Positions 33,473-42,680 of a stretch of DNA of 64,000 nucleotides are shown in pieces (within the stretch, counting starts at the first letter, position 1; each line of letters opens with the position of its first letter). The position numbers and the translations under genes are program-made. This DNA is from Nitrosopumilus sp. UBA526 (GTDB taxonomy: Archaea > Thermoproteota > Nitrososphaeria > Nitrososphaerales > Nitrosopumilaceae). Location of the stretch: assembly GCA_002506665.1 (NCBI GenBank), contig DAXZ01000053.1, forward strand, positions 1 through 64,000, written 5' to 3'. A model generated the notes under the pieces. It ran no database searches. It had not been told where the DNA came from and was given only the letters and a program-made list of their open reading frames with translations.

Positions 33473-34345
33473 TTATCGCAGATCCCGGAACCTGACCAAA
33501 TTATAAAAATATGATGCATTAGTCTGAATGGTGCTTTTTTTAGGAATCTTTTGCAGGCCAACATTCTGTGACTCGAGTGCGGCCTGCACCGCCCCTCCTG
33601 CAAAACACAGTGCCCACAAAAAGTCTTTCTCTTTGAGCATTGTACATGTAAATGCAGAGCAAAAAATATCCCCAACTCCTGTAGTGTCATGAATCCGTTT
33701 GTTGGGCAGTGTGATGGTGTAAACCTTGTCTTTGACTAACAACGAGATGTCTGTCTTGTCAGTTAGTACCACATACTCGACCCCCTTTTTTTGCAGTGCT
33801 ACCATTATCTCATCATGTGTTCCATCTACCATTTGATGGGCCTCTTTGGTACTTACCTTGATTGCATTAACGCAGGACAAGTCAAGGTCGGTCTTTTTTA
33901 GATAAACGTTATTCTGAGTGTCTTTTTGTCTTAGAAATCCCTGCGGATCAACAAACAAAAAATTCGAGTCATCTTTTATCTTTTGTATGGTGCTCCCTGC
34001 TATCTCGTGATATAACGGACTCAGAATATGAGCGTCGGCATCACATTTGACATACTCTATCTCTTCGCATTGATTCTCTAGTTTTAGTGTCCTGTCCGTA
34101 CCTGTAATGGAGATGGCAAACCTTGTGGTGTTTTGTTTTGACTGTGCATCACCAAGATGAATCTTTTGTTCTGACAGATACTGCTTTGGAAAGTCAGGGC
34201 CAAACTTTGTAAACAACTCGACATCAAACTTGAACTGCCTTGCAGTAATTCCGCAGTAGCATGCCGCACCGCCTATCTGTTCGTATGTGCCGCCATTTAC
34301 CGTTATCGTATCTATTGAACAGTGCGCAAATACAGCTATCTTCAT
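33473..34345 (-). CDS. PfkB-family carbohydrate/nucleoside kinase
   Basis: Ribokinase-like fold, 290 aa from the ATG at 34345. N-terminal NGGTYEQIGGAACYCGITA contains the GG sugar-binding region. C-terminal DTTGVGDIFCSAFTCTML is the PfkB signature 2 with the catalytic Asp of GVGD. The substrate is not determined. A longer start at 34384 would overlap the upstream 35-aa zinc protein; the shorter start leaves a 25-base gap consistent with an operon. Confidence 0.85.
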   Translation of the reverse strand: MKIAVFAHCSIDTITVNGGTYEQIGGAACYCGITARQFKFDVELFTKFGPDFPKQYLSEQKIHLGDAQSKQNTTRFAISITGTDRTLKLENQCEEIEYVKCDADAHILSPLYHEIAGSTIQKIKDDSNFLFVDPQGFLRQKDTQNNVYLKKTDLDLSCVNAIKVSTKEAHQMVDGTHDEIMVALQKKGVEYVVLTDKTDISLLVKDKVYTITLPNKRIHDTTGVGDIFCSAFTCTMLKEKDFLWALCFAGGAVQAALESQNVGLQKIPKKSTIQTNASYFYNLVRFRDLR

Positions 34346-34370
34346 CTCTTTGGCTGGGTCTGGTATGGAT

Positions 34371-34478
34371 TTAGTTTTTTGCATTAGTTTTAGCCAGGCA
34401 GTCCCGGCATAGAATGCCCCCCTTGACTGTTACCACCTCTATGCCTGAACGGTAACAGACATGACACAGTCCTCGCAT
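34371..34478 (-). CDS. Small zinc-ribbon microprotein, 35 aa
   Basis: ATG at 34478 with an in-frame stop just upstream. The peptide has LCHVCYRSG (from residue 4) and LCRDCLAKT (from residue 23), two CxxC pairs forming a minimal zinc ribbon. A box A-like GTTTTAATCC about 30 bases upstream supports a leaderless start. It precedes and probably shares an mRNA with the PfkB kinase. Confidence 0.45.
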   Translation of the reverse strand: MRGLCHVCYRSGIEVVTVKGGILCRDCLAKTNAKN

Positions 34479-34592
34479 GGGTTATCTGTGTCTGATCTAG
34501 GATTAAAACATGTATGGAAATCTAGTTCCCTAGACCCGTAAATCTAGGAAAAATTCTACAAGAATATAAAGAGGCAGATTCCGTTTATGGAC

Positions 34593-34880
34593 ATGCCACT
34601 CAAACGAGCAAGCCGGGGACGTACCAAGGGAGGCAAAGGCTCCTCAGGTGTCGTGCAATGCACAAACTGTGGGCAGACAGTCCCAAAGGACAAGGCAAAA
34701 AAGGTCACATCAAGACTAAACCTAGTAGAGCATACTCTGGCCAAAGAACTGCGTGCACAAGGAGCATACATTGCATCCCCGACTGTTCTAAAACACTATT
34801 GCATCTCATGTGCGATTCATTTCAAGATTCTAAAGATTAGATCTGCAGATAGCCGGAGAAAGCGTGGAAAACTCCGCTAG
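34593..34880 (+). CDS. rps26e: 30S ribosomal protein S26e
   Basis: Archaeal/eukaryotic small-subunit protein, 95 aa. The N-terminus MPLKRASRGRTKGG, the zinc pair VQCTNCGQTVPKDKA and the second pair HYCISCAIH define S26e. The ATG at 34593 is preferred over 34587 because MPLKR is the usual opening and a box A (AATATAAAG) lies about 27 bases upstream. Its end overlaps the convergent CDP-alcohol transferase gene by four bases. Confidence 0.93.
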   Translation: MPLKRASRGRTKGGKGSSGVVQCTNCGQTVPKDKAKKVTSRLNLVEHTLAKELRAQGAYIASPTVLKHYCISCAIHFKILKIRSADSRRKRGKLR

Positions 34881-35449
34881 TCTCTGATATTTTTTACAGT
34901 AAATGCCATTCTCTGAACCAGTGTAACTCCGGCAATTACTACAACAATGATTAGTGCATACTCTATAAACCCCGCAATACCTACTAGTGCAATAACAAGC
35001 AACCTCTCTGCCCTCTCACCAATTCCAATCCCCCGAAGCTTGATGCCGATAATATCTGATTTTGCTCTAGCATAGCTTACAAGCAGCGACAATCCCATTG
35101 CAAGCAGTACCAGATATGGTTCCGCGTATCCCCCTATCATTATTCCTAACAATATTGCGACTTCGGCAATCTTGTCAGACATTGAATCAAGATATTCACC
35201 TTTCTTTGATGTCTTTGCTGTGACTCTTGCCACCTGTCCGTCTACCATGTCAAAGAATCCAGATACCAGCAGCAAGACACCTCCTATGATCAAGCCAAAC
35301 TCGATTCCCATTCCATATACTAGTGCTGAGACTAGTGCAAACCCAAGACCTATGCCGGTCCAAAAGTTGGCAGGCAGTCCTGTTGATGCAAACCCCCGTC
35401 CCATCTTTTCAAGTGCAGGACGCAACGTATCTCTGAGATTATTTAGCAC
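34877..35449 (-). CDS. CDP-alcohol phosphatidyltransferase (archaetidylinositol-phosphate synthase-like)
   Basis: Membrane enzyme of 190 aa with about six helices. It joins a polar head alcohol to CDP-archaeol. The CDP-OH-P signature is intact: DMVDGQVARV from about residue 67, with the later Asp residues in GEYLDSMSDK (the D-x2-DG-x2-AR-x8-G-x3-D-x3-D pattern). The length and the DMVDGQ variant match archaeal inositol-type enzymes. ATG at 35449. Confidence 0.85.
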   Translation of the reverse strand: MLNNLRDTLRPALEKMGRGFASTGLPANFWTGIGLGFALVSALVYGMGIEFGLIIGGVLLLVSGFFDMVDGQVARVTAKTSKKGEYLDSMSDKIAEVAILLGIMIGGYAEPYLVLLAMGLSLLVSYARAKSDIIGIKLRGIGIGERAERLLVIALVGIAGFIEYALIIVVVIAGVTLVQRMAFTVKNIRD

Positions 35450-35549
35450 GAGATCCCCTCAAAGTACCATCTAATAAAGCAAGTAGGAACAACTGTATTA
35501 AAATCAAAGTAAAAATCCCTCAAAAACCCTGTGTGGATATGTGCATATG

Positions 35550-36425
35550 TTATTTAGAACTCTGGGATTGATTGATTGCCACAAGCGTCGAGATTATCTT
35601 TGCTGCAAGAACAGCAGTAGCACCGTTGTCATGATACGGGTTTAGCTCCACAATGTCTGCCCCAGTAACGCTGGCATTCTCAAAGACATGAATCATATCA
35701 AAGAGTTCTCTAGATGTAATTCCAACGGCTTCGGGATTGCCCACACCTGGCGCAAAGGCGGGGTCTAGTACGTCTAGATCAAAACTAGCATATATGGAAT
35801 CAAACGTGGATATGTGATCTTTTAAGAGCCCCGGACCATCCCCGTCTCTTATCTGTCTGTCTGAGATGGTCTTTATCTTGTTCTCTACAAGAAACTCGAG
35901 TTCTTCTTTGACAAATGCCCTTGCACCCACATGTAACATGTTCTCAGCCCCCCTCTCCTCTACGATTCTTTTCAGGTATGATGCATGGCCGTATCTTGTA
36001 TTTGTAAATTCTTCTCGCATGTCATAATGGGCATCAAAGACGACATACCCCGTATCCTTGGGAAAGCTCGTATATGTGCCATATGTGATTGAATGCTCAC
36101 CACCCAAGATGATAATCTGCCTCTCTTCTGAGACGAGTTCTGCTGTGATCTTTTTTGCCATCTCAATCATCTCAGATACGCTTACTGTGTGACGAATATT
36201 TCCAATGTCTCTAATGTTTGCAGTCTCCAAGTCCACCCTGAGCTCGGGATGAAAGATCTCAATGTTGTTAAATGAATCCCGGATTGCGTCAGGGGCGAAC
36301 CTGCATCCGGGCTTGTACGAGTGTGTGGAATCAAACGGAATTCCAAATATTGTAGCAATTGGCTCACCCTCCTTTGAGGATGTAATCGTCGAGTTTTGGT
36401 TCATGTACAAATCAATAAAACTCAT
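35550..36425 (-). CDS. speB: Agmatinase / ureohydrolase family enzyme
   Basis: Manganese ureohydrolase, 291 aa. Metal ligands are in GGEHSITYG, VFDAHYDM and SFDLDVLDPAFAP, and the C-terminal PYHDNGATAVLAAKI is typical. Agmatinase (agmatine to putrescine) is the best guess given deoxyhypusine synthase in the window, but arginase-type substrates cannot be excluded. It starts 7 bases after the ThrRS stop and is probably in one transcript with thrS. Confidence 0.85.
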   Translation of the reverse strand: MSFIDLYMNQNSTITSSKEGEPIATIFGIPFDSTHSYKPGCRFAPDAIRDSFNNIEIFHPELRVDLETANIRDIGNIRHTVSVSEMIEMAKKITAELVSEERQIIILGGEHSITYGTYTSFPKDTGYVVFDAHYDMREEFTNTRYGHASYLKRIVEERGAENMLHVGARAFVKEELEFLVENKIKTISDRQIRDGDGPGLLKDHISTFDSIYASFDLDVLDPAFAPGVGNPEAVGITSRELFDMIHVFENASVTGADIVELNPYHDNGATAVLAAKIISTLVAINQSQSSK

Positions 36426-36432
36426 ATCTCTA

Positions 36433-38319
36433 TCACACCATCAGATTTGGTCTCTTTGAGAGATGTTTTGGCAGGTTCAAACCAGAAAACGGCTTGCCTT
36501 TAGTCTGGGTGTTAATCTCATCAGCAAAGTCATCAAAAGAGATCTCGCGCACACTGCCTGTCTGCCTGTCGCGCACACTAAGGTTCTGCGAGCCTGACTC
36601 TCTCTCACCAATGACTAGTATGTATCGAATCCACTCTTTCTCTGCTGCATGGATTCTCTTTCCAATACTCTCATTTCTATCATCAATGTCAACACGTACA
36701 TCATTTGTTGCTAATTTATCGCAGAGTTTTTCGGCAAAATCATTAAACTCGGGGTTTAATGGAATTATTCTGACTTGGGTTGGCGACAACCAGAAAGGTA
36801 GTTGTGGTTTGCGCCCCCGCTTTGAGTCACTTGCCGCCTTTTCCAACAAGGCGTAAATTATTCTCTCTATTGCGCCGCTAGGTGAGTTGTGCAGTATTAT
36901 TGGGTGTTGCTTGCAGTTGTCCTCATCTACAAAGTCAATCCCGTATCTGCTGGCATTCTCAACGTCAATCTGGTCAGTAGAGAGAGCAGACGCCTTTCCC
37001 ATGTCATCTACAAAGTTAAACTCCCATTTTAATACAAAGTAAAAGAATTTCTCCTTCCACATCTCAACTAGGACAGGTCTTCCATGTCTGCTGACTAGCT
37101 CCTCGATGGCTTGTTTGTTGTCATTGTAAAAGTCCTCAGTAAATCTAATGGCCATGTCATAGTCGGATTCTTCGATTCCAAGTTCCTTGAGGACGCTTCT
37201 TGATAAATCAAACCTGACTTTGATCTCATCTATTGCCTGCTTCATGTCCTTGCAGAAAGCATGACAGTCAGGCATTGTAAACGCCCTAAGGCGTCTTAGA
37301 CCCACTAGCTCGCCGGACTGTTCTCTACGAAAGCTGTATCGTGTCAGCTCGTATAGCCTGTAGGGCAGATTCTTGTAGGATAGTTGATACTGGGTTGCCA
37401 TGAGGAACTGACCAAAGCATGCGGCAAATCTCAAAAAGAGTTGTTTTCCATCTGAATCAATGTTGTACTGTCGTGCAGGGAACCGGTTAAAGTAGCTGAC
37501 CATGCTTGGGTGTTGCGAGTCATACATTATGGGCGTCTCCACCTCGTACCCTCCGTACTCTTTGACCCTGTCAGTAACGTATCTCTCAATTAAGGATTTT
37601 ATCAGACGGCCGTTGGGATAGAATCTCATGTTACCTGAATCAGATGCAGACTCGTAATCTGATATTCCCATCTTCTTCATCAGTCCCACGTGTGGGGGCC
37701 GTTGGTCTACTTTGCGGGTCTTTACGGATTCATATTTTGCCAAGACCTCCAACTTTTTGTGATTGGTAAAATCAAAGTCTGCAATATTTGTCATTGTTCC
37801 ATCTGGCAAAAGAATCTTCCAGTATGAGCGAATCTTAGACTCGGCGCTGAGCGCATCAGATGTTGTTTCATTAGAATCTGCAGTATCCCCTGCGGTTTCA
37901 TTAGAACCTGCAGTATCTGCTGTAATTACCTTAAAGCTCTCAGCTAGTGGATGACCTTTTACTTTGATATTGTAAGACTTTGTCCAGCCAAATGGGGAAT
38001 GATACACCTCTAGTCCTGATGCGGCAGTCTCCATCTCTTTGAGGAGGTTTATTGCAACTGAGGGCTTTGCAAGGCTTGAGCTGAGATGCGCATACGGATA
38101 TAACAGTAATCGGCGGCATCCAATCTTTTCCATGGATGTCTTTATCTGGGATATGGCCTCGTGTGCAACTGACGAGTCATCTTTTTGCTCTATGGCAACA
38201 AATGCAACTACTAGTTCCTCTAGTTTTTGGGTCTTGGGGGTGATGTCTTCTGCTGAGTTTATCTCCTTTTTGGTGGGGGTATATTCTATATGATCACAGT
38301 GAAGCTGTAATATGCGCAT
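36433..38319 (-). CDS. thrS: Threonyl-tRNA synthetase, archaeal type, with a low-complexity insertion
   Basis: 628 aa. The N-terminal about 170 residues are the archaeal D-aminoacyl-tRNA-deacylase-like editing domain (opening MRILQLHCDHIEY). The class II core shows motif 2 region YRLYELTRYSFRREQSGE, zinc-site Cys in RFAACFGQFL and a later His, and the C-terminal anticodon domain with QVRIIPLNPE. Within the editing domain, residues about 133-160 are a Ser/Thr/Asp/Glu/Ala-rich insertion (ADTAGSNETAGDTADSNETT) with a 30-bp period in the DNA. The insertion lies outside the expected catalytic strands and is probably a surface loop. Confidence 0.93.
   Translation of the reverse strand: MRILQLHCDHIEYTPTKKEINSAEDITPKTQKLEELVVAFVAIEQKDDSSVAHEAISQIKTSMEKIGCRRLLLYPYAHLSSSLAKPSVAINLLKEMETAASGLEVYHSPFGWTKSYNIKVKGHPLAESFKVITADTAGSNETAGDTADSNETTSDALSAESKIRSYWKILLPDGTMTNIADFDFTNHKKLEVLAKYESVKTRKVDQRPPHVGLMKKMGISDYESASDSGNMRFYPNGRLIKSLIERYVTDRVKEYGGYEVETPIMYDSQHPSMVSYFNRFPARQYNIDSDGKQLFLRFAACFGQFLMATQYQLSYKNLPYRLYELTRYSFRREQSGELVGLRRLRAFTMPDCHAFCKDMKQAIDEIKVRFDLSRSVLKELGIEESDYDMAIRFTEDFYNDNKQAIEELVSRHGRPVLVEMWKEKFFYFVLKWEFNFVDDMGKASALSTDQIDVENASRYGIDFVDEDNCKQHPIILHNSPSGAIERIIYALLEKAASDSKRGRKPQLPFWLSPTQVRIIPLNPEFNDFAEKLCDKLATNDVRVDIDDRNESIGKRIHAAEKEWIRYILVIGERESGSQNLSVRDRQTGSVREISFDDFADEINTQTKGKPFSGLNLPKHLSKRPNLMV
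37839..37925 (-). repeat. 30-bp-period coding repeat in thrS
   Basis: On the coding strand GATACTGCAGGTTCTAATGA recurs 30 bases later with a single change, giving a 10-residue repeat (DTAGSNETAG then DTADSNETTS). In frame, low-complexity, inside the editing domain of ThrRS. Confidence 0.7.
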
Positions 38320-38424
38320 GTTAAGGGAACATCAAAAGCGTCATAAATATACGATTCCTAATTGTTTAGTTATGCCGAGAATCTCTGGCATGAAAATCCG
38401 CTTATTTTGTAATTAAATACAAAT

Positions 38425-38946
38425 GTGCCCACATTTGCTAAACATGTTGTGGTGAATCCATCTGTCTTTAGGAGACGAGATCTCTCAAAGGTAAATTTTG
38501 AGTATGAAAACATGATAAAACGAGACCTGTCTGATACTAGCATGGCGGGTGCCGTACTCAGAGACCGGGACATACACAATTCAAATCTTAGCGGCTCTGA
38601 TCTTAGCGGCGCAGACCTGAGCGGTGCGATATTATTCAATGTCAAGCTGCAAGGCGCATGCATGCATGATGTAAATCTCTCAAATGCAAAGCTGTGGGAC
38701 GCTGAACTGTATGGCGCAGACCTGCGGGGGGCTGACCTGAGTGGAGCAGACTTGTTTTATGCTGACTTGAAGAGTGTTGACCTGAGCGGTGCTGATCTGA
38801 GCGGGGCCAATCTCAGACATGCAGACTTTGATGGGGCAACACTGGAATCTACAAACTTTGCAGGTGCGAGGTATGATTTGCATACTCTGTCTACGATTCC
38901 AAAGAATGCAAAAAACAACTTTGAGAAACAAGGTAGCATGTGGTAA
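38425..38946 (+). CDS. Pentapeptide-repeat protein, 173 aa
   Basis: GTG start. From about residue 30 to 150 the protein is a run of A(D/N)L-type pentapeptides (ADLSGADLSGAIL, GADLRGADLSGADL, GADLSGANLRHADF), which fold as a right-handed quadrilateral beta helix. Pentapeptide proteins of this kind have been linked to DNA mimicry and gyrase protection in bacteria; here the role is unknown. No export signal. Single gene, convergent with the next. Confidence 0.85.
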   Translation: MPTFAKHVVVNPSVFRRRDLSKVNFEYENMIKRDLSDTSMAGAVLRDRDIHNSNLSGSDLSGADLSGAILFNVKLQGACMHDVNLSNAKLWDAELYGADLRGADLSGADLFYADLKSVDLSGADLSGANLRHADFDGATLESTNFAGARYDLHTLSTIPKNAKNNFEKQGSMW

Positions 38947-38967
38947 TGACAACTTGGTAACCATACA

Positions 38968-39378
38968 TTACATCTCTTTGCTAAATTTTTCAAACTCTGA
39001 CTGGGTCTTTACAAACTGGTCAGTTACAATCCTCTTTAGCAAAAAAAGATTCTCCATCTTTTCATTAATGATGCAGATAGATTCATCAAATATTACGGCA
39101 TCTACAAATTCCTCATTGGGGTATGCTATATATTCAAAAGACTTGGAATCTGTCTGAATCTGCAGCTTTAATCCCATCAATAATCCCAAATCATCATGCT
39201 TGTTCAAAAATCCAACCAAGCTTGCTCTCAAACTAGGGTCGTCAAAAAGTGACTTGTACTGTAATGCACTCGAGGCATCGTCTATTATGCATGCAACAGG
39301 TTTACCTCTGATATGCAAAACTGCCGAGCTGTGGGTGGGTGCAAACGCCCTAGAATCAGGCATCTTGTCTAAAGGCAT
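38968..39378 (-). CDS. Hypothetical protein, 136 aa, roadblock-like pattern
   Basis: Start taken at MPLDKMPDSRAF (39378), which has an A/T box about 29 bases upstream. Strands such as AVLHIRGKPVACIID and FVDAVIFDESICIINEKMEN alternate with helices. It may be a small alpha/beta sensor-like protein, but I do not recognise it. No membrane segment. Confidence 0.5.
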   Translation of the reverse strand: MPLDKMPDSRAFAPTHSSAVLHIRGKPVACIIDDASSALQYKSLFDDPSLRASLVGFLNKHDDLGLLMGLKLQIQTDSKSFEYIAYPNEEFVDAVIFDESICIINEKMENLFLLKRIVTDQFVKTQSEFEKFSKEM

Positions 39379-39423
39379 AATCACAAACTTTTGGTTTGAC
39401 TAATATTTTTTATCAGCTAGTGT

Positions 39424-39519
39424 CTATTTCTCGTCTGGTTCGTTTGCTTTATCTCGAACCTTTTTCATGATGCAGAACCTGCTCAAGGCCTTCATAAATC
39501 CCATAATCTCAGTTGGCAT
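39424..39519 (-). CDS. Possible small basic protein, 31 aa
   Basis: ATG-to-TAG frame. The peptide starts MPTEIMGFMKALSRFC and ends in a charged tail. The length is too short to judge coding by composition. Confidence 0.25.
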   Translation of the reverse strand: MPTEIMGFMKALSRFCIMKKVRDKANEPDEK

Positions 39520-39711
39520 AACAGAGTATTAAATGTGTTCAAAATTCCCAGTCAAGATACACATCAAATCAGCCCTCTGCTGTAATTCTTTGATCGTGAT
39601 ACCTGCTTTTGATGTAGCGCAGAGATATAGCTACTTGGGGGGGAAAAAATCAAAGATGGGGATCAAAGAATTAACCATTCATTAATAATACAACCACCAT
39701 GCCCAATATTC

Positions 39712-42369
39712 ATGCAATTCTGTTCTGACTGTGAGACAAGACTAGTACAGAGTCGTGATGATGTGGGCGGGCCACGGATATGTCCCCAATGCCATCCGGA
39801 ACAGAGTCAGACACAAATTCCAACACGTGCAGTGAACCATTCGGGCATAACAAAACCTTGCTCCAAAGGATGCGGCTCTGAGATCTATTGGGATGAGTTA
39901 TTCAGGACGGACGGTGGAAAGTTCATCCCCATTGATTCGCAGACAGACGAACCGCACCAGTGCAATAAATCAACTGTATCTGATGGGGCCGCACCTGATG
40001 AGACTACACTTGATGACACCGTACCTGCAGAGACTGCATCTGACTCAAAACCCAAAGACAGGGAAACTGTATCACAAATTCCAATCCCACAAAGCATCCT
40101 ATTTGATGTTGCCAAGATTCCAAAAGCACTAGTTGAGAAAGACGGCATCATACATAGAATCATTCAGGGACACAAAGAAGAGTCACTTGCCCTGATTCAT
40201 TATGAGCGACTGACTGCTCCAGAAGCTGAAAAAATACCAATAGAATCCCTAGATGATGTACTGTCTGAGAATATCATACAGGGATTGGAGAGATACGGAT
40301 TCAAGGGGCTACTTCCATTTCAAGACGAGTCTGTCCGTGAGATTCTAAAGGGAAATAACACCATAATATCAGCACCCACAGGGTCTGGAAAGACAGAAGC
40401 CTTTGCCATCCCAATACTGCAAAAAATATCTGGCAGAACCACCCCCGGAGTATTTGCATTGCTTGTCTATCCTCTTAATGCATTAATTGATGACCAGGTA
40501 TCAAAGCTTACAAACCTGATTCAAAAATGCAAGCTGGCAGGCCACACTGCCGCATATTCAATTCACGGTGGCCAGAGTACCGAGTACAAGGATATGGTAA
40601 TAGCCGAGTCCAAAAAAAAGTCATTGATAATTGCAACAAACTTTGATTTTATCAACTATCACATGATACTGCAAGACAAGAAATGGAACGAGTTGTTCAA
40701 GACTGCAAAGATAATAGTAATGGATGAGGCACATTCCTACACCAGCTTTTACGGCTCTAATGTGTACCATGTTTTACAGAGAATGGAAAGATACATGACC
40801 AAAGTTCAATATGTTGGCTCATCAGCTACTCTGGATAATTCTAAAGAGTTTTTCTCAAACATGTTTAACATTCCCAAAGACTCTTTCTCATACATCAAAA
40901 GCAAGCTCAGGCGAAGACAAGACATGCACATGTTCTTTATCATGCCAAGAAAGTTCAGACAGCGCGCTACGATGGAGCTGCTCTCTTCTTTGTGCTACAA
41001 GAACAAGTCAGTCCAGCTAGTCTTTAGCAATACACACAACGATGCCGAGTTTCTTGCATCCAATGTCGAGGGAGCAAACAAAGGAATCAGGATTCAGGTA
41101 CACCGGGGAGGACTTGATCAGAAAGACAGAAAGCTGTATGAATCTCAGATGAAGGCGGGGGAACTAGATGTTTTATCATGCACCCCCACACTCGAGCTTG
41201 GAATCGATATAGGACACGTCGATGTGGTGATATCTGCATTTAAAAACGAGTTTGATTCATTTATCCAAAGGATTGGCAGGGCAGGACGGAGGGGTCAGAG
41301 ATCATATGCTATCTGTGTCTTTGATTCTGATGATGCCACATGCCACTATTTTGCACGTCACATGACTGAATATCTAAACCAGACACATACCATACAAATC
41401 AGCAAAAAAAACCCCATCATATCTGAAAGACATGAGGAATCAAAAAAAGTTGAAGCACAGGCAGCGTCAACAAATGCCAAGTCACAGTTCTTTGATTTTG
41501 CAAACACCGTTAATTTGCGTGGGACGTCTGGTGAGATTGCCATATATTATAACACTCGAAAGATTGGAACACGGGGAATCCCTGTGGGATATTATCAACT
41601 GCATCAAAATGCAATATACCATTTTAACAAGCAAAACTATGAGGTAACCTCACTTCTAAAGTCGTCTGGCGGTGCAAGGGCATACTTGAGAAGATCAGAT
41701 GAGAGAGGAAAGAGAACAATTCCAATTGTTAAAACCCTACTAATTGAGGAATCAAAATTAAAGGCAGTCCACAAAACAGTCTGTGTAAACTCTAACAAAC
41801 TTGACTTGAGATACGGCATGATCTCACTTGATAGAACAATCTCCGGATACATGAAGGGAAACTATAACGAATCTACAGACAAATTCCAGGTACACTATGG
41901 CAGTCTTACTCCGGGCTGGAAGAGTTTTCATTGGAAGTCTGAGCACTCTTCTGTTGGAATTACAGTGCCCCCAGAATTCATTGCGCAGAGTGTTTCAGAA
42001 TCCAAAAATACGATAACTGATGATCCCGGTATTCACACCATATCACACATTCTAGTTAATGCAAGCAAGATTCTAACAAAATCCGAGTCAAGTGACATTG
42101 ATGTATACTATGATGCAGGTGTCATCTATCTCTATGATAACTCGTCAGACGGATTTAATGGATGCAGCAAAATAATTTATGACGAGTTTGAAAAGGTTCT
42201 AGATACGGGGTTTGATCTTTTAAATGACTGTGACTGCCCAACTGGCAAATCACAAGAAGATGATTGGGGTGGATGCCCAAAGTGCACATTTACTACAAAC
42301 TATTGTCAGACAAAAAACAAAGACCTCTCAAAAGACGGCGCAAAGAAATTCTTTGCCACATTTCATTGA
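39712..42369 (+). CDS. DEAD/DEAH helicase with zinc ribbon and DUF1998-type C-terminus (MrfA/Hrq1-like)
   Basis: 885 aa. The N-terminal zinc ribbon has Cys4, Cys7, Cys24 and Cys27; a second Cys-rich patch starts at Cys50. Residues 88-120 are a Thr/Asp/Glu-rich linker. The helicase core has Walker A APTGSGKT at 221-228, DEAH at 338-341, VGSSATLDN, TPTLELGIDIG and QRIGRAGRRGQ (motif VI). The C-terminal DUF1998-like part ends in a four-Cys motif (CDCP, GGCPKCTF, YCQ). The layout matches bacterial MrfA and eukaryotic Hrq1, helicases involved in crosslink repair. The function is inferred from family. ATG at 39712. Confidence 0.85.
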   Translation: MQFCSDCETRLVQSRDDVGGPRICPQCHPEQSQTQIPTRAVNHSGITKPCSKGCGSEIYWDELFRTDGGKFIPIDSQTDEPHQCNKSTVSDGAAPDETTLDDTVPAETASDSKPKDRETVSQIPIPQSILFDVAKIPKALVEKDGIIHRIIQGHKEESLALIHYERLTAPEAEKIPIESLDDVLSENIIQGLERYGFKGLLPFQDESVREILKGNNTIISAPTGSGKTEAFAIPILQKISGRTTPGVFALLVYPLNALIDDQVSKLTNLIQKCKLAGHTAAYSIHGGQSTEYKDMVIAESKKKSLIIATNFDFINYHMILQDKKWNELFKTAKIIVMDEAHSYTSFYGSNVYHVLQRMERYMTKVQYVGSSATLDNSKEFFSNMFNIPKDSFSYIKSKLRRRQDMHMFFIMPRKFRQRATMELLSSLCYKNKSVQLVFSNTHNDAEFLASNVEGANKGIRIQVHRGGLDQKDRKLYESQMKAGELDVLSCTPTLELGIDIGHVDVVISAFKNEFDSFIQRIGRAGRRGQRSYAICVFDSDDATCHYFARHMTEYLNQTHTIQISKKNPIISERHEESKKVEAQAASTNAKSQFFDFANTVNLRGTSGEIAIYYNTRKIGTRGIPVGYYQLHQNAIYHFNKQNYEVTSLLKSSGGARAYLRRSDERGKRTIPIVKTLLIEESKLKAVHKTVCVNSNKLDLRYGMISLDRTISGYMKGNYNESTDKFQVHYGSLTPGWKSFHWKSEHSSVGITVPPEFIAQSVSESKNTITDDPGIHTISHILVNASKILTKSESSDIDVYYDAGVIYLYDNSSDGFNGCSKIIYDEFEKVLDTGFDLLNDCDCPTGKSQEDDWGGCPKCTFTTNYCQTKNKDLSKDGAKKFFATFH

Positions 42370-42374
42370 CGGTT

Positions 42375-42560
42375 TTATTGCAGAGAATAATGCATCTCAC
42401 AAAACAAGGCAATTCCATCAGGCAGGGTCTTTGCTGTAATGCTGTGACCGTCTTGCAATCCCCTTCCACATACATAGCACTCTGCTGCACTTACAGACGT
42501 CATCACAGTCTGATGCTTTACATACATGTCTTGTACGATCGTCTGATTTGCTCTTGTCAT
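42375..42560 (-). CDS. Small Cys/His zinc-finger protein, 61 aa
   Basis: Two metal-binding pairs: ECYVCGRGLQ near residue 27 and LFCEMHYSL near the C-terminus (CxxC plus CxxH). No membrane segment. It converges on the helicase gene with 5 bases between. Fits the group of minimal zinc proteins scattered through the window. Confidence 0.5.
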   Translation of the reverse strand: MTRANQTIVQDMYVKHQTVMTSVSAAECYVCGRGLQDGHSITAKTLPDGIALFCEMHYSLQ

Positions 42561-42590
42561 GATTTATGGCGAGCCCAACTAGACTATAAA

Positions 42591-42610
42591 GGTACCGTAC
42601 TATACCGTAA
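42591..42610 (+). promoter_or_regulatory. Possible trp operator: TACCGTA direct repeats
   Basis: TACCGTA occurs at 42593-42599 and again at 42603-42609, exactly 10 bases apart (one helical turn), about 40 bases upstream of the trpE box A. This is the geometry of an upstream regulator site. It is only suggestive. Confidence 0.3.
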
Positions 42611-42645
42611 AGGATTCATGCCTGAGAACAGGGCTGGATCATCCC

Positions 42646-42655
42646 TTTAAATAAT
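42646..42655 (+). promoter_or_regulatory. Box A promoter of the trp operon
   Basis: TTTAAATAAT lies about 30 bases before the GTG of trpE at 42681, giving a leaderless mRNA. Confidence 0.5.
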
Positions 42656-42680
42656 AACCCTGTCTGAACTCAGTTTATGG

